Shown: piece by piece, positions 18,686 through 27,711 of the stretch | Position numbering within the stretch: position 1 is the first letter of the stretch | Layout: the number at the start of each line of letters is the position of its first letter | NCBI RefSeq assembly: GCF_002806945.1 | Contig: NZ_NIHC01000003.1 | Coordinates: 595,279-659,278 of the forward strand | Length of the DNA stretch: 64,000 bases | Direction of reading: 5' to 3' | Origin: Marinobacter salexigens | GTDB lineage: Bacteria; Pseudomonadota; Gammaproteobacteria; Pseudomonadales; Oleiphilaceae | Made by a program: the position numbers and the translations under genes | Notes under the pieces: generated by a model | The model's database searches: none | What the model was told of the DNA's origin: nothing | The model's input: only the letters and a program-made list of their open reading frames with translations

Positions 18686-21600
18686 TTACTGGACTGCGGG
18701 TAGGTCTTTTACAGGGTTGGATATAAAGTTTAAATATAGCCCCCGCTCTGGAATGACTAGCGGTATCTGCTTCTTCACCAAGCCCGCAAGCACTTCTGAC
18801 TTAACTGTCACTTCAGGTATGTTCAGGTTGTACTGTTCGATTTGCATGCGCCCGTCATCGAAGAAAGTCACGTCCCCAACCAGGTCCAGCGTGAACTCGT
18901 AATTAAACAAGTTGTGCTCTGCTGTTAGGATCGACTTGAGGCGCAGGCCCGGTGCATCAAGGAAAACATCCACCTTTGTTTTGAAAACAGACTGGCCCTC
19001 ATCATCTTCAATGATATAACCCGGGATCAGCTGGTCCCTGGGGCATTCGCCGCCACTTGCTACGCACTCAGCATCTTTAGCATACCGCATTCTGAGAATC
19101 TGGGGTCCAGTGGTAGAGACAATGCTGAAGAGCTCAAGGTGCACGTCCAGCGACGATGTTACGATTGTTGTTGGGTACAAAAGTACCTTTATCGCGTCCT
19201 TTCCTTTGTCAGGACCTTCTTCGATAGTTGTAACGCCAATGACTTCGGTGTTCAGGGCATAAGTTTGATAAATGAACTTATTTCGTTCGCAACTTTCGGT
19301 TTCCGTTGAACCGACAGCACATCCCACACGAGCCTCTTGCGTCTCACTTCCATAGTTGGTGAGAAGTTTCGCAGCGTTAGCTGATGGCAGATAGCCACCA
19401 TTGCCGTCCGGCTTATGAGCAAATGGTTCGTTTTCCTCATCGATCTGGAAGTCTGCGTTGACGTCGCGAACCGGCAGATTACGCAAGGCAGTAAATACAC
19501 TGTTTTTTGCTTCTACGCCTTTGAAATAAATTTTTAGAGACTGAACGGGCTCATTACCTTTTCCTCCTCCGTCATTGAGTCCTTCCAGTAGGTCGGTTTT
19601 CAATGGGTAGTTATTGGTTCCACAGATTGAGGTCGGCTCAGGCCCGAGACAGTATTGGGAGTATGCAGGTTTAGCGACCTCATCAGTCCCTCTTTTGGAT
19701 ACCAACGTGTACTGGTAGTAGGCGCCGTCTTCCCAGGCTTTGTCAGGGTAAAAACGAATACGTTGATTGTTTTTTTCCAATCGGCCTTTTACTTCTCCTT
19801 TCTCACTCTCGATGTCGCTTCCATCGGCGTTTACCTTCCTCACTATAAAGGTTTTACCAAGCTGGATTGACTCGAGGTTCATTGGTTGAGAGAAAACCAC
19901 CATGATTGGGCGGTCTGCAGGCATCTCGCTTACGGGTAGGAAATCTCCACCAGTCGTGGTGTCTTTGCTCGATTCAATAGAGTTCGCGCCTTTTGTGTAG
20001 CACTCGCCAAGAATGTTATTTTCGAAGTCGAGCTGAGCGTAATTTGTTTCGCAAGGGAAACCTGGGTAGGTCGTGAGGGCAACGGGAGGTGCGGCGGCGG
20101 GCGCATCGCGCTGGCCATCAAGGCTGAAGGATAGATCACCCGTCAATACGAAAGGGTTTCCGGCCAAGTCGACTAAGCCTGGAGCTGAAACCTTGTATTG
20201 AACACCGGGCTTCAAGCCGCCTTGCGGGTTCACTTCCGGGTTCGCTGCCGGATTCAGTGTTAAAGTTGTCCCGTCGAGAGCGGTGTTGAGCAGGCCATTG
20301 GCTGCGGTAAGCTCTTGACCATCTGCATAGAGTTTTACACCTTCGGCGATTGACGCAGGGTCCAGCGGCTCATCAAAAAACAAAATCACTGGATCTCCAG
20401 GCCGGTGCATCGACTGCCGAGTTTTAGGGATGGCATCTGCTGCCCCAGGCGCCCAGCTCACCAATTTGGGTGGTGTGTTGTCCAGTTCGCGAAGCAGTTC
20501 TGCATCCAGAACCGATTCAGCATCGGTATTTGCCTTAAGGTGGAAGGCAATGGTGGAGTCGGTGTACTCCTGGCCAAGCAGGTTGGGTTCAACCATGCCG
20601 ATGGCATCAATGGTAAGCACGCCATCTCTAACCAGCGCTATACCTCGCAGTTCCACGCCCATAAGATCCTGGGAGAGGGCGGCGTTCGGCTGTGCTTCTT
20701 CCGTGTTCATGGAAACATCCATGAACAAGGTGATTTGCCGGGGAGCATTTATATCGTTGGTGTAGGCGTTCGGGCTCAGGTAGCCGGATGCATCGGAGAG
20801 CATGGTTACCTTGATGTCACCCGTGGTTTGAAGCTGGTTGGTTGCAGCATCAAGAACGGGCACCTTGCCGCCAACGAGCACATCCAGGCTGGTGCTTCGA
20901 AGAACACTGCCCTTTGCAATGCGCAAAGGCAGGGCTTCGGTCGCCTCGAACGCAGGTGCATAAGCAAGCTCGGCGAACAGGTCGCCGGTCTGCTGGGAGG
21001 GGCCAGCCACGCCCTGCAGTACGGAATTCAGTGTAACGCCATTGATGATCTGGCCGTTGAGTATGGACTTGGTGAGGTTTTCCTCATTGCTCTCGCCGGC
21101 TGCCAGGCCGGAGTCAATCGCGCTTTGCTGCAGAACTACCGTCGGGCCCGTCTCCCGGGGGGTAAAGTTGAACTCACCGTTAAACCGGTTTTCAGCGCTG
21201 GAGTCAGTCAGGCTTGCCAGTTCAGTGAACTTTAGGGTGTAGGTTTCGCCGCTGTTGAGAACGTCGTCTTTGCCGCCGCACTGCACTTGGCTCGGCGCCA
21301 CGCAAGGGTCAACTGTAATGCGGTTGCCTTTGGCCAGAACGGTTGCAGGTACTGGCTGGCCATCTTTGTCCAGCAGTTCAATTGTACCGCCAAGTTTTCT
21401 CCAGTCCGGGTGTACCGGCTGCGTCATGGCAAAGCGGAATGTGGAAAAATTGAGCGCCTCAAAGCGCTTGTCGGCTTGGCTGTCATCGGCCGGAACCTTC
21501 CAGGCAACATCAAAGCTGTTTGTGAGGTTCGCTAAACCTGCCAAGCCGGAATAGCTACTCCGGGTATCGAACTGAATACCCGGCTCACCGTCACCATTGG

Positions 21601-21976
21601 GTGTATCGATCAAGCGATTGCCTTCAGCCTTAAGTGGCTCTTTAAAAGCAATAGAATAGCCCGATGCTGTTTTAAGGGATGCGTCTGTGGTCAGTTTAAG
21701 GCTCTTTCCGCCGTCAATTTTCTCAAGACTGAAGTCGATATTGTCAGCGCCAGATGTCAGGCTGATTTTATCCTTCAGATCCTTCTGTTCTTCAATAATC
21801 GCATCGGAAAACCGAAGCGCAATATCTGTTTTAGGGCTGACATCCGCTTGGCCATCCGCCGGGTACGAGTAGATCACCGAGCCAGGTGTTGTTTTCTGGT
21901 TCATGGTCTGTTCATCCCCGCCACATGCTGCCAGCAGCAGGGCGGGAATCAGTGCCAGGGTCTTGTTGTACTTCAT
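18686..21976 (-). CDS. Large Ig-like-domain lipoprotein (possible AupB-type partner)
   Basis: 1096 aa. The signal peptide ends in a lipobox, LLAAC, with Cys18 as the lipidated residue; Gly at +2 does not suggest inner-membrane retention. Repeated bacterial Ig-like modules are recognisable: VIYSYPADGQADVSPKTDIA near residue 35 and again LVSWAPGAADAIPKTRQS near 500, each with an LRFSDAI/ILFFDEPLDP-type strand. The protein is very acidic overall. It lies 13 bp downstream of the FadL-type gene and is surely cotranscribed. A FadL-type porin plus lipoprotein pair recalls AupA-AupB, described for alkane uptake in Marinobacter; equivalence is not shown. Confidence 0.7.
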   Translation of the reverse strand: MKYNKTLALIPALLLAACGGDEQTMNQKTTPGSVIYSYPADGQADVSPKTDIALRFSDAIIEEQKDLKDKISLTSGADNIDFSLEKIDGGKSLKLTTDASLKTASGYSIAFKEPLKAEGNRLIDTPNGDGEPGIQFDTRSSYSGLAGLANLTNSFDVAWKVPADDSQADKRFEALNFSTFRFAMTQPVHPDWRKLGGTIELLDKDGQPVPATVLAKGNRITVDPCVAPSQVQCGGKDDVLNSGETYTLKFTELASLTDSSAENRFNGEFNFTPRETGPTVVLQQSAIDSGLAAGESNEENLTKSILNGQIINGVTLNSVLQGVAGPSQQTGDLFAELAYAPAFEATEALPLRIAKGSVLRSTSLDVLVGGKVPVLDAATNQLQTTGDIKVTMLSDASGYLSPNAYTNDINAPRQITLFMDVSMNTEEAQPNAALSQDLMGVELRGIALVRDGVLTIDAIGMVEPNLLGQEYTDSTIAFHLKANTDAESVLDAELLRELDNTPPKLVSWAPGAADAIPKTRQSMHRPGDPVILFFDEPLDPASIAEGVKLYADGQELTAANGLLNTALDGTTLTLNPAANPEVNPQGGLKPGVQYKVSAPGLVDLAGNPFVLTGDLSFSLDGQRDAPAAAPPVALTTYPGFPCETNYAQLDFENNILGECYTKGANSIESSKDTTTGGDFLPVSEMPADRPIMVVFSQPMNLESIQLGKTFIVRKVNADGSDIESEKGEVKGRLEKNNQRIRFYPDKAWEDGAYYQYTLVSKRGTDEVAKPAYSQYCLGPEPTSICGTNNYPLKTDLLEGLNDGGGKGNEPVQSLKIYFKGVEAKNSVFTALRNLPVRDVNADFQIDEENEPFAHKPDGNGGYLPSANAAKLLTNYGSETQEARVGCAVGSTETESCERNKFIYQTYALNTEVIGVTTIEEGPDKGKDAIKVLLYPTTIVTSSLDVHLELFSIVSTTGPQILRMRYAKDAECVASGGECPRDQLIPGYIIEDDEGQSVFKTKVDVFLDAPGLRLKSILTAEHNLFNYEFTLDLVGDVTFFDDGRMQIEQYNLNIPEVTVKSEVLAGLVKKQIPLVIPERGLYLNFISNPVKDLPAVQ

Positions 21977-21989
21977 GGCAAACCTCTCC

Positions 21990-23339
21990 TCAGAACTTCA
22001 GGGTAACTGAGCCGCTTACAATGTGAATGTCGCCGTCTGCTGTTACGTCGGTATCGGTTACTACACCGTTGGTGTCGGTGGATACCACCGTGAAGTCGCG
22101 CTTTTTCAGCTGCTGGTATTGATAGCCCAGGTCAAGGCGAACAGGGAAGGCCAACAGGCGGGTGCGATCGTAGGTGGCGCTTATGCCGAGGCCAACGATC
22201 AGCTTGTCATTGTCCATATAGTTGATTTCGGGATTGCGCGTGGTTTTAAGAGGGGATTCCTCATAGGCCACACCGCCCCGCACCGAGAAGTTTTTGTTGA
22301 GGTCGTACTCGGCCCCAAGGCGTGGTATCAGGATGTCATCAAACTTTATCCGGCTGGCAGCAGGGGTTGTGGACTGGTTTTTGATGGTGTCGCCTTTGAA
22401 AATATTCGACAGCTCAGACCAGTTCTGTTGCTCAATGCTGCCCCCAATGCGCCAGCCATCGCCCTTGTACTGAGCGCCGAACCCAATGGTTTCGGGCTGA
22501 TAGGAGTCGATGGTTGTTACCGCCAGGCTGAGGCCGGGGTCGGGAATGGTTTGTGTCACAATGATGCTGGAATCAACAGTTGTAGATGCAGATGACTTGG
22601 TGCGGTAGGTGAAAGCCGTTTCCCAGCCTTGCAGAAAACAGTCGCTGTCAGGGCAGAAGGTGCTACCAAGATCGATGCTGGTACCAAGAATAGTTTTGAG
22701 CTGGGGCTCGGCATCAACTGCCAAACGCTCCCGGCTGGTTTCGCCGCCGAGTGTAGAAACAGCTTCAAGGTTCGCCGTTGCATCCAGGGTGATACGAAAG
22801 GACGCTCCCACCGAAATGCCTCGCCATATTGGTGTGGCGCCGCCCAGGTTAAGGAACAGAGGTTCTCTTCCATGCTGCAGGAACTGACCGGTTTCTGATG
22901 TTCGTGAATCGAAGGCCATCATTTCCTGGCCGTACTTTTCTACACCGGCAATGAATCCCAGGTAGAGCGGGTGGTCAAAACGGGTCAGGGATCCCAGGTT
23001 GGTTTTCATGCCAATCAATACGTGCTGGCTGGGTGAGCTGGACACCACGTCTCCATTGGCGTTCGGGTTTTTGGCCCGCAGCTCCTGCTCGGAATGCAGG
23101 ATGCCTGAGGTCAGTTCACCACGTTCGTCCCGGGTTAGGGAAGCCGGGTTGTAATAGGTAACAGAAACCTGGTCGTTAAACATGGAGAGAGACTGGGCGG
23201 TAGCAACATCTATGGGCATTACGCCATAGGTTGTACCTATGTTGCCCATGCTGGCAGAGGCCGACATGGCGAAAGTTGTGGATACCGCTGCAACCGCAAG
23301 GCTCAGCGCCCGTACTGATAACCGGGTGGTGGGAACCAT
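21990..23339 (-). CDS. OmpP1/FadL-type outer-membrane transporter (AupA-like candidate)
   Basis: 449 aa with a signal peptide cut after about residue 29 (SASAS). The N-terminal hatch carries an NPA motif (VTYYNPASL near residue 65), the FadL hallmark, and the rest shows alternating beta-strands ending in an aromatic Phe (GSVTLKF), typical of outer-membrane barrels. Two cysteines in a loop (FCPDSDCF) may form a disulfide. The family passes hydrophobic compounds across the outer membrane. It is first in a two-gene operon with the Ig-like lipoprotein. A CA motif lies in its leader at 23361-23368. Confidence 0.82.
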   Translation of the reverse strand: MVPTTRLSVRALSLAVAAVSTTFAMSASASMGNIGTTYGVMPIDVATAQSLSMFNDQVSVTYYNPASLTRDERGELTSGILHSEQELRAKNPNANGDVVSSSPSQHVLIGMKTNLGSLTRFDHPLYLGFIAGVEKYGQEMMAFDSRTSETGQFLQHGREPLFLNLGGATPIWRGISVGASFRITLDATANLEAVSTLGGETSRERLAVDAEPQLKTILGTSIDLGSTFCPDSDCFLQGWETAFTYRTKSSASTTVDSSIIVTQTIPDPGLSLAVTTIDSYQPETIGFGAQYKGDGWRIGGSIEQQNWSELSNIFKGDTIKNQSTTPAASRIKFDDILIPRLGAEYDLNKNFSVRGGVAYEESPLKTTRNPEINYMDNDKLIVGLGISATYDRTRLLAFPVRLDLGYQYQQLKKRDFTVVSTDTNGVVTDTDVTADGDIHIVSGSVTLKF

Positions 23340-23665
23340 TAATACACTCCATCTATCGCGTTGTTTTTATACTCTTATCGCGCGTTCATCACCTTGGGTG
23401 TGGGCAACTTTGCACGACTGGTACCTTGACTCGGGCGGCAGTGTATTCAGCTTGCTCTGGCAGGACGTTGGCATGATTGACATGGGAGCGTGTCGAAATG
23501 ACCATTCCTGGTGAGTTGTTTCAATAAAGCTATTTAAAAACAGATGGTTATCGTTATATTAAATTTACGATACGCTTGGGGATTGCGGGGAGGAGGGGGG
23601 ATGGCAATTGGAGGAGGGTAACAAGCCCCACATCATTTTGCGGGGCTTGCAGAAGCTCGCCGGGT
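23340..23665. other. Intergenic region: leader of the FadL-type operon
   Basis: 326 bp with no gene. The half nearest 23340 is the untranslated leader and promoter zone of the minus-strand FadL-type operon, and it includes AAAAACAA on the minus strand at 23361-23368. An AT-rich patch at about 23520-23570 contains a TATCGT...ACGATA inverted repeat. The far end carries the terminator of the YdcH-like gene. Confidence 0.6.
23622..23649 (-). terminator. Terminator-like hairpin after the YdcH-like gene
   Basis: CAAGCCCC and GGGGCTTG form a perfect 8-bp stem with a 12-nt loop, 17 bp past the minus-strand stop codon. The downstream run is only TTA, so it is a moderate terminator. Confidence 0.55.
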
Positions 23666-23923
23666 TCAGCTTGCCATTGAGGCTTCATAGTCGCGGATCA
23701 TGGCATATAACTGATCTTTCAGACTTAACCGCTTCTTTTTCTGTTCCTCCAGATACTCGTCGGAAGTGGTCTCCACTCCCTGTTCTATGCGGTAAACTTC
23801 ATGATCAAGGTCGTGATAGGTTTCGAAGAGTTTCGCAAAATGCTGATCGCTTGTCTTCAGGGTATGAATTGTCTCCTTGGACTCCGGGAGGTCATGGGCA
23901 AGATCGTGTTTTTCAAGTGGCAT
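23666..23923 (-). CDS. YdcH/DUF465 family small protein
   Basis: 85 aa, a predicted two-helix hairpin with many charged residues. The pattern FAKLFETYHDLDHEVYRIE, then EEQKKKRLSLKDQLYAMI, is the DUF465 signature (a conserved KKKRL.LKD..Y). Function unknown across the family. GGAG precedes its ATG. It stands alone between the FadL-type operon and the OmpA-family gene. Confidence 0.85.
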   Translation of the reverse strand: MPLEKHDLAHDLPESKETIHTLKTSDQHFAKLFETYHDLDHEVYRIEQGVETTSDEYLEEQKKKRLSLKDQLYAMIRDYEASMAS

Positions 23924-23968
23924 TCGTTAGTGCTCCTTGGTTAGCGAAACAAACAGTTCAGTTCGAGT

Positions 23969-24778
23969 TTACCGCTCCTGGATATTCCCGTCTTTATCGG
24001 AGATGACAATTTCTACCCGGCGGTTTTGTTGCCGGCCTGCGGAGGTGTCATTACTGGCGACAGGGTGCTCTTCTCCAAAGCCTCTTGTCTCCACCCGGCT
24101 TCGGTCAATACCTTTTGAGACCAGTTCATCGCGAACCGCCTGGGCGCGGCGCTCGGACAGCTGTTGGTTATAGGTTTCGTCACCGGTGCTGTCGGTGTAG
24201 CCTTCCACCCTCACTCTTCTGTCTTCATACTCCCTCATGAACTCAGCCAGCCGCCCGATGGTTTGCTCACCGGAAGATTTCAGGTCGGCTTTGTTGAGGT
24301 CGAAAAGCACATCGCCCAGTGTCAGTACCATGCCACGGTCCGTTCGCTCAGCCTGTAGCTCTTCCATTCTTTTGCGCAGCATTTCAGCTTCTTTACGGGC
24401 CCGTTCGGCTTCACCGGAGCGTTTGTCAAGCATCAGGGTGCGGCGGCGCTCTTCTGCGGAATCAATCTGTTTTTGCAGCCTTGCGCGCTCTGCTTGTTCA
24501 CTGGCAATCTGGGCGTGGCGGTTGGAAAGATAGGCCGCATGTTCAATGAGCACGATGTCTTCGCCCTCTTGCAGCAAGGACTCTGCACGATTCAGTTCGT
24601 CTCTTGCACTACGCAATTGACGGTCGCCGCTGCGGGCAACATCCGGATCATCTTTAATTTTGGCATAAGACGCGCGAGCTTCATTTACCATCGCGTTTTC
24701 AGACGGCGCTGAAGCACAGCCGGCAATCATGACTGACAAGCCCATCGCCATGCCCAGTGTTATGTTGCGTTTGTTCAT
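23969..24778 (-). CDS. OmpA-family lipoprotein with DUF4398 N-terminus
   Basis: 269 aa. The lipobox IAGC makes Cys21 the lipidated residue. Residues about 25-110 resemble DUF4398 (ARASYAKIKDDPDV), followed by a coiled-coil rich in Glu, Arg and Ala (about 95-145) and an OmpA peptidoglycan-binding domain (about 150-265; GYTDSTGDETYNQQLSERRA, then RRVEIVI at the end). It should tether the outer membrane to peptidoglycan. Its start lies 26 bp after the end of a second DUF4398 lipoprotein gene, so the two are probably an operon. Confidence 0.88.
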   Translation of the reverse strand: MNKRNITLGMAMGLSVMIAGCASAPSENAMVNEARASYAKIKDDPDVARSGDRQLRSARDELNRAESLLQEGEDIVLIEHAAYLSNRHAQIASEQAERARLQKQIDSAEERRRTLMLDKRSGEAERARKEAEMLRKRMEELQAERTDRGMVLTLGDVLFDLNKADLKSSGEQTIGRLAEFMREYEDRRVRVEGYTDSTGDETYNQQLSERRAQAVRDELVSKGIDRSRVETRGFGEEHPVASNDTSAGRQQNRRVEIVISDKDGNIQER

Positions 24779-24804
24779 AACAATCTCCTTTCCAGATGGG
24801 GCGG

Positions 24805-25179
24805 TTACTGGTCTTGATTGATTTGCTGGCGCAGAGACTCAATATTGCCATTGATCTCCTCTACGGCGTGCTTAGCCTTCGCAGTGTCCGCACGTGCTCC
24901 CGCAAGCTGTGCATCAACAGCAGCTTGTTCGAGTAGCCGCTCGGCCTGTGAGTACTTTTCCTGTTCAATCAAATTTTTAGCGTCGGCCACTTTGTTCTGG
25001 GCATTGTTGAGCAGAACAGGCTCGAATTCGCGGGCGTCTGCCGCAACGGCCTGCTGAAGAGAGCTCTCTGCGGATTGAAGGTCGGAATCCGGCCGTTCGC
25101 CAGAGCTGGCGCAACCACCCAAGGTGAGCACTAGTCCGGCAATGCCGGTGGTGTATAACATCGATTTATGCTTCTTCAT
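24805..25179 (-). CDS. DUF4398 lipoprotein
   Basis: 124 aa from the ATG at 25179, which is preceded by AAAGGAG; the frame is open to 25314 but the lipoprotein signal begins MKKHKSMLYTTGIAG. The lipobox LGGC gives Cys23 as the lipidated residue. The mature protein is helical with repeated Ala/Gln/Glu (LQSAESSLQQAVAADARE) and lacks cysteines. Same fold class as the N-terminal part of the downstream OmpA-family protein. Function unknown; a partner role at the envelope is inferred. Confidence 0.8.
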   Translation of the reverse strand: MKKHKSMLYTTGIAGLVLTLGGCASSGERPDSDLQSAESSLQQAVAADAREFEPVLLNNAQNKVADAKNLIEQEKYSQAERLLEQAAVDAQLAGARADTAKAKHAVEEINGNIESLRQQINQDQ

Positions 25180-25576
25180 GCACGGTCTCCTTTCAGCGAT
25201 ATATCTGCTCTGCAGGAAAGTGCTGGCTGCACGAATACAATCCTGCCGTCGGGTTTGACGGTCACTTACATGAACGGCAAAACGTGCCGTAAAACTGCGG
25301 AGTGCCATACGCACCTGTTTATAAGGTTAGCAGTCAGCTGGCAATCAACCATGACTGATTTGCAATAAATTCGGGTAGTAGGCCGCTGCGGACAAGCAGC
25401 ACGACGGTTGTGAAGGGAGCTCAAGTGGCTGAAATAGGGGCTGTTTGGGCAGTCAGGCGTGGTGTGAATCAGCTGTCACGATGGGTGATTGGGTGGCCGG
25501 TAATCAAAATGCGCTGGTAAAGGTAAGCCGCAAACAAAAAAGCCCGCTCGAAAGCAGGCTAAGTTGTTGAAGAATA
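25180..25576. other. Intergenic region without recognised gene
   Basis: About 400 bp between the DUF4398 lipoprotein and the tRNA. It holds the lipoprotein's promoter region near 25180-25330 and the tRNA terminator at 25541-25560. I find nothing else in 25330-25530. Confidence 0.5.
25541..25560 (-). terminator. Intrinsic terminator after the tRNA gene
   Basis: On the minus strand AGCCTGC...GCGGGCT forms a 7-bp stem with one G-U pair and a 6-nt loop, followed by TTTTTTG. It lies 17 bp past the tRNA CCA end. Confidence 0.75.
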
Positions 25577-25653
25577 TGGTGGGCCCAGGTGGACTCGAAC
25601 CACCGACCAAAGGATTATGAGTCCTCTGCTCTAACCAACTGAGCTATAGGCCC
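25577..25653 (-). tRNA. ileX: tRNA-Ile2 (CAU anticodon, lysidine-modified)
   Basis: 77 nt with encoded CCA. The minus strand gives acceptor GGGCCTA paired with TGGGCCC (one G-U), D-arm AGCTCAGTTGGTTAGAGC, anticodon loop with CAT, and T-arm GGTTCGAGTCCACC. The anticodon is CAU. The anticodon stem GAGGACTCATAATCC and the following TTTGGTC resemble E. coli tRNA-Ile2 rather than elongator Met, and a tRNA-Ile2 gene sits beside rpoD in P. aeruginosa as I recall. TilS would convert C34 to lysidine so that it reads AUA. Automatic tools may label it Met. Confidence 0.85.
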
Positions 25654-25697
25654 GAAAGGCAATGCTTGCTTTAAGAAGTTTCCGGAAGGGGAAACAA

Positions 25698-25735
25698 AGC
25701 GGGCGCCATTATACCGATGAGGCGCGGCGCCCGCT
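25698..25735 (-). terminator. Hairpin between rpoD and the tRNA (candidate rpoD terminator)
   Basis: AGCGGGCGCC and GGCGCCCGCT form a perfect 10-bp GC stem around an 18-nt loop, about 19 bp past the rpoD stop on the minus strand. TTTG follows. The loop contains TATAAT (minus strand 25713-25708), placed about 55 bp before the tRNA, so the same DNA may be the tRNA promoter. Confidence 0.5.
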
Positions 25736-25753
25736 ACTGTTAGTTCTTAAGAA

Positions 25754-27604
25754 TTACCCCTGATTTCCCTGGTCGTCTATAAAGCCGCGCAGGTGATCGG
25801 AGCGGGAAGGGTGGCGCAATTTGCGCAGTGCCTTGGCTTCGATCTGACGGATCCGCTCACGGGTTACGTCGAACTGCTTGCCGACTTCTTCCAGTGTGTG
25901 GTCTGTGTTCATCTCGATACCGAAGCGCATGCGCAGTACCTTTGATTCACGTGCGGTGAGGCCTGCAAGTACGGAGCGTGTAGCTTCGCGCAGCCCCTCT
26001 GCCGTGGCAGAGTCCACCGGTGATAGAGCCTGGATGTCTTCAATGAAATCTCCCAGGTGGCTGTCTTCATCGTCACCGATGGGTGTTTCCATGGAAATCG
26101 GCTCTTTGGCGATTTTCAGAACCTTGCGGATTTTGTCCTCAGGCATTTCCATGCGCTCACCCAACTCTTCCGGAGTGGGCTCGCGACCCATTTCCTGTAG
26201 CATCTGCCTGGAAATGCGGTTGAGCTTGTTGATGGTTTCGATCATATGCACCGGAATACGGATGGTGCGGGCCTGGTCCGCAATGGAGCGGGTAATAGCC
26301 TGGCGAATCCACCAGGTGGCGTAGGTAGAAAACTTGTAGCCACGACGGTACTCAAACTTGTCGACAGCCTTCATCAAGCCTATGTTGCCTTCCTGAATCA
26401 GATCAAGGAATTGCAAGCCACGGTTGGTGTATTTCTTGGCGATAGAAATAACCAGGCGCAGGTTGGCCTCAACCATTTCTTTCTTGGCGCGGCGGGCTCG
26501 CGCCTCACCAATGGAAACACGACGGTTGATTTCCTTGATGTCGACAACCGCCAGGTCCACTTCTGTTTGCACATTCATGATGCGCTTTTGAAGGCGGACG
26601 ATTTCGTCCATACGCTCATTAATAGCGGCAGCGTAGGGTTTTTTGCTCTTGCCAATCTTCTCGCCCCATTCCTGGTTTGCTTCATTGCCCGGGAACGATT
26701 TGATGAAGTCTTTACGTGGCATTTTGCACTCGCGCACACAGATCTTCATGATTGCGCGCTCGTTCTCGCGCACCAAGTCGTTGGTAGAGCGAACAACGTT
26801 AACCAGCTCGTCAAAGGCTTTGTTGCCCAGTTTGAACGGAGCGAAAACCGCGCCCAGATCGTTCAGGGCAGCCTGGGTTTTCTTGTCAGCACGACCATGC
26901 TTGGCCAACAGTTTATCTGCCGCTTCCAGTTTTTCCTTGAGTAGCTCAAAGCGCAAGCGGGTCTCTTCAGGATCTGGACCACTCTCTGGTTCTTCTTCCT
27001 CTTCCTCATCGTCAGCATCTTCGTCGGTTGCGTCATCGGATGAGGTTTCGGGCTTTGGCGGTGGTTCCGGCATGAACGGTTCTGCGTCGTCCGGATCCAG
27101 AAAACCGGTGATGATGTCGGTGATGCGGCCTTCATTCTCGATGATGCGGTCATAGGCCTGGATAACGGTACCCACGGTGCCCGGGAAGTGGGCAACGGCG
27201 GCCATAACATCGCGAATACCTTCCTCGATGCGTTTGGCGATAACAATTTCGCCTTCACGGGTCAGCAGTTCCACGGTGCCCATCTCGCGCATGTACATGC
27301 GGACAGGATCTGTGGTGCGGCCTGCGTCTGACTCTACGGCGGCGAGAGCGGCAGCAGCTTCAGCAGCAGCGGCTTCGTCGGCGGTGGAATCACCATCGGT
27401 CATCAACAGGGTATCGGCATCCGGTGCCACTTCGGATACCTGAATGCCCATATCGTTGATCATGCGAATGATGTCTTCGACCTGATCCGGATCGGCAATG
27501 TCTTCCGGGAGGTGGTCATTTACCTCGGCGTAAGTCAGGTAGCCCTGTTCCTTGCCTCGTGCGATGAGGTCTTTCAAACGTGATTTCTGCGAATTGCCTG
27601 ACAT
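25754..27604 (-). CDS. rpoD: RNA polymerase primary sigma factor RpoD (sigma-70)
   Basis: 616 aa from the ATG at 27604 (a GTG two codons upstream is less likely). Region 1.1 begins [20 protein letters not shown]. Region 1.2 has [16 protein letters not shown], and a long acidic non-conserved region follows near residues 170-225. Region 2 carries [20 protein letters not shown], and region 4.2 [20 protein letters not shown]. It directs housekeeping transcription. It is downstream of dnaG in the macromolecular synthesis cluster rpsU-dnaG-rpoD. Confidence 0.97.
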   Translation of the reverse strand: MSGNSQKSRLKDLIARGKEQGYLTYAEVNDHLPEDIADPDQVEDIIRMINDMGIQVSEVAPDADTLLMTDGDSTADEAAAAEAAAALAAVESDAGRTTDPVRMYMREMGTVELLTREGEIVIAKRIEEGIRDVMAAVAHFPGTVGTVIQAYDRIIENEGRITDIITGFLDPDDAEPFMPEPPPKPETSSDDATDEDADDEEEEEEPESGPDPEETRLRFELLKEKLEAADKLLAKHGRADKKTQAALNDLGAVFAPFKLGNKAFDELVNVVRSTNDLVRENERAIMKICVRECKMPRKDFIKSFPGNEANQEWGEKIGKSKKPYAAAINERMDEIVRLQKRIMNVQTEVDLAVVDIKEINRRVSIGEARARRAKKEMVEANLRLVISIAKKYTNRGLQFLDLIQEGNIGLMKAVDKFEYRRGYKFSTYATWWIRQAITRSIADQARTIRIPVHMIETINKLNRISRQMLQEMGREPTPEELGERMEMPEDKIRKVLKIAKEPISMETPIGDDEDSHLGDFIEDIQALSPVDSATAEGLREATRSVLAGLTARESKVLRMRFGIEMNTDHTLEEVGKQFDVTRERIRQIEAKALRKLRHPSRSDHLRGFIDDQGNQG

Positions 27605-27711
27605 AGACACCCTGTGAACTCGCTTAAATAAATAAAAATGAAACAGCCATTATAGCTGTCGCTCTAATGCACTGCCACCGAATGGTTAGATGGTGATCAA
27701 TGCGCAAAGTT

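Noticed and set aside
20405..21235. 276-aa frame antisense to the Ig-like lipoprotein
   Set aside because: Composition follows the opposite strand; no start signal or domain.
25577..25653. tRNA-Met from the CAU anticodon
   Set aside because: The anticodon stem and variable region match tRNA-Ile2, and the rpoD location agrees.
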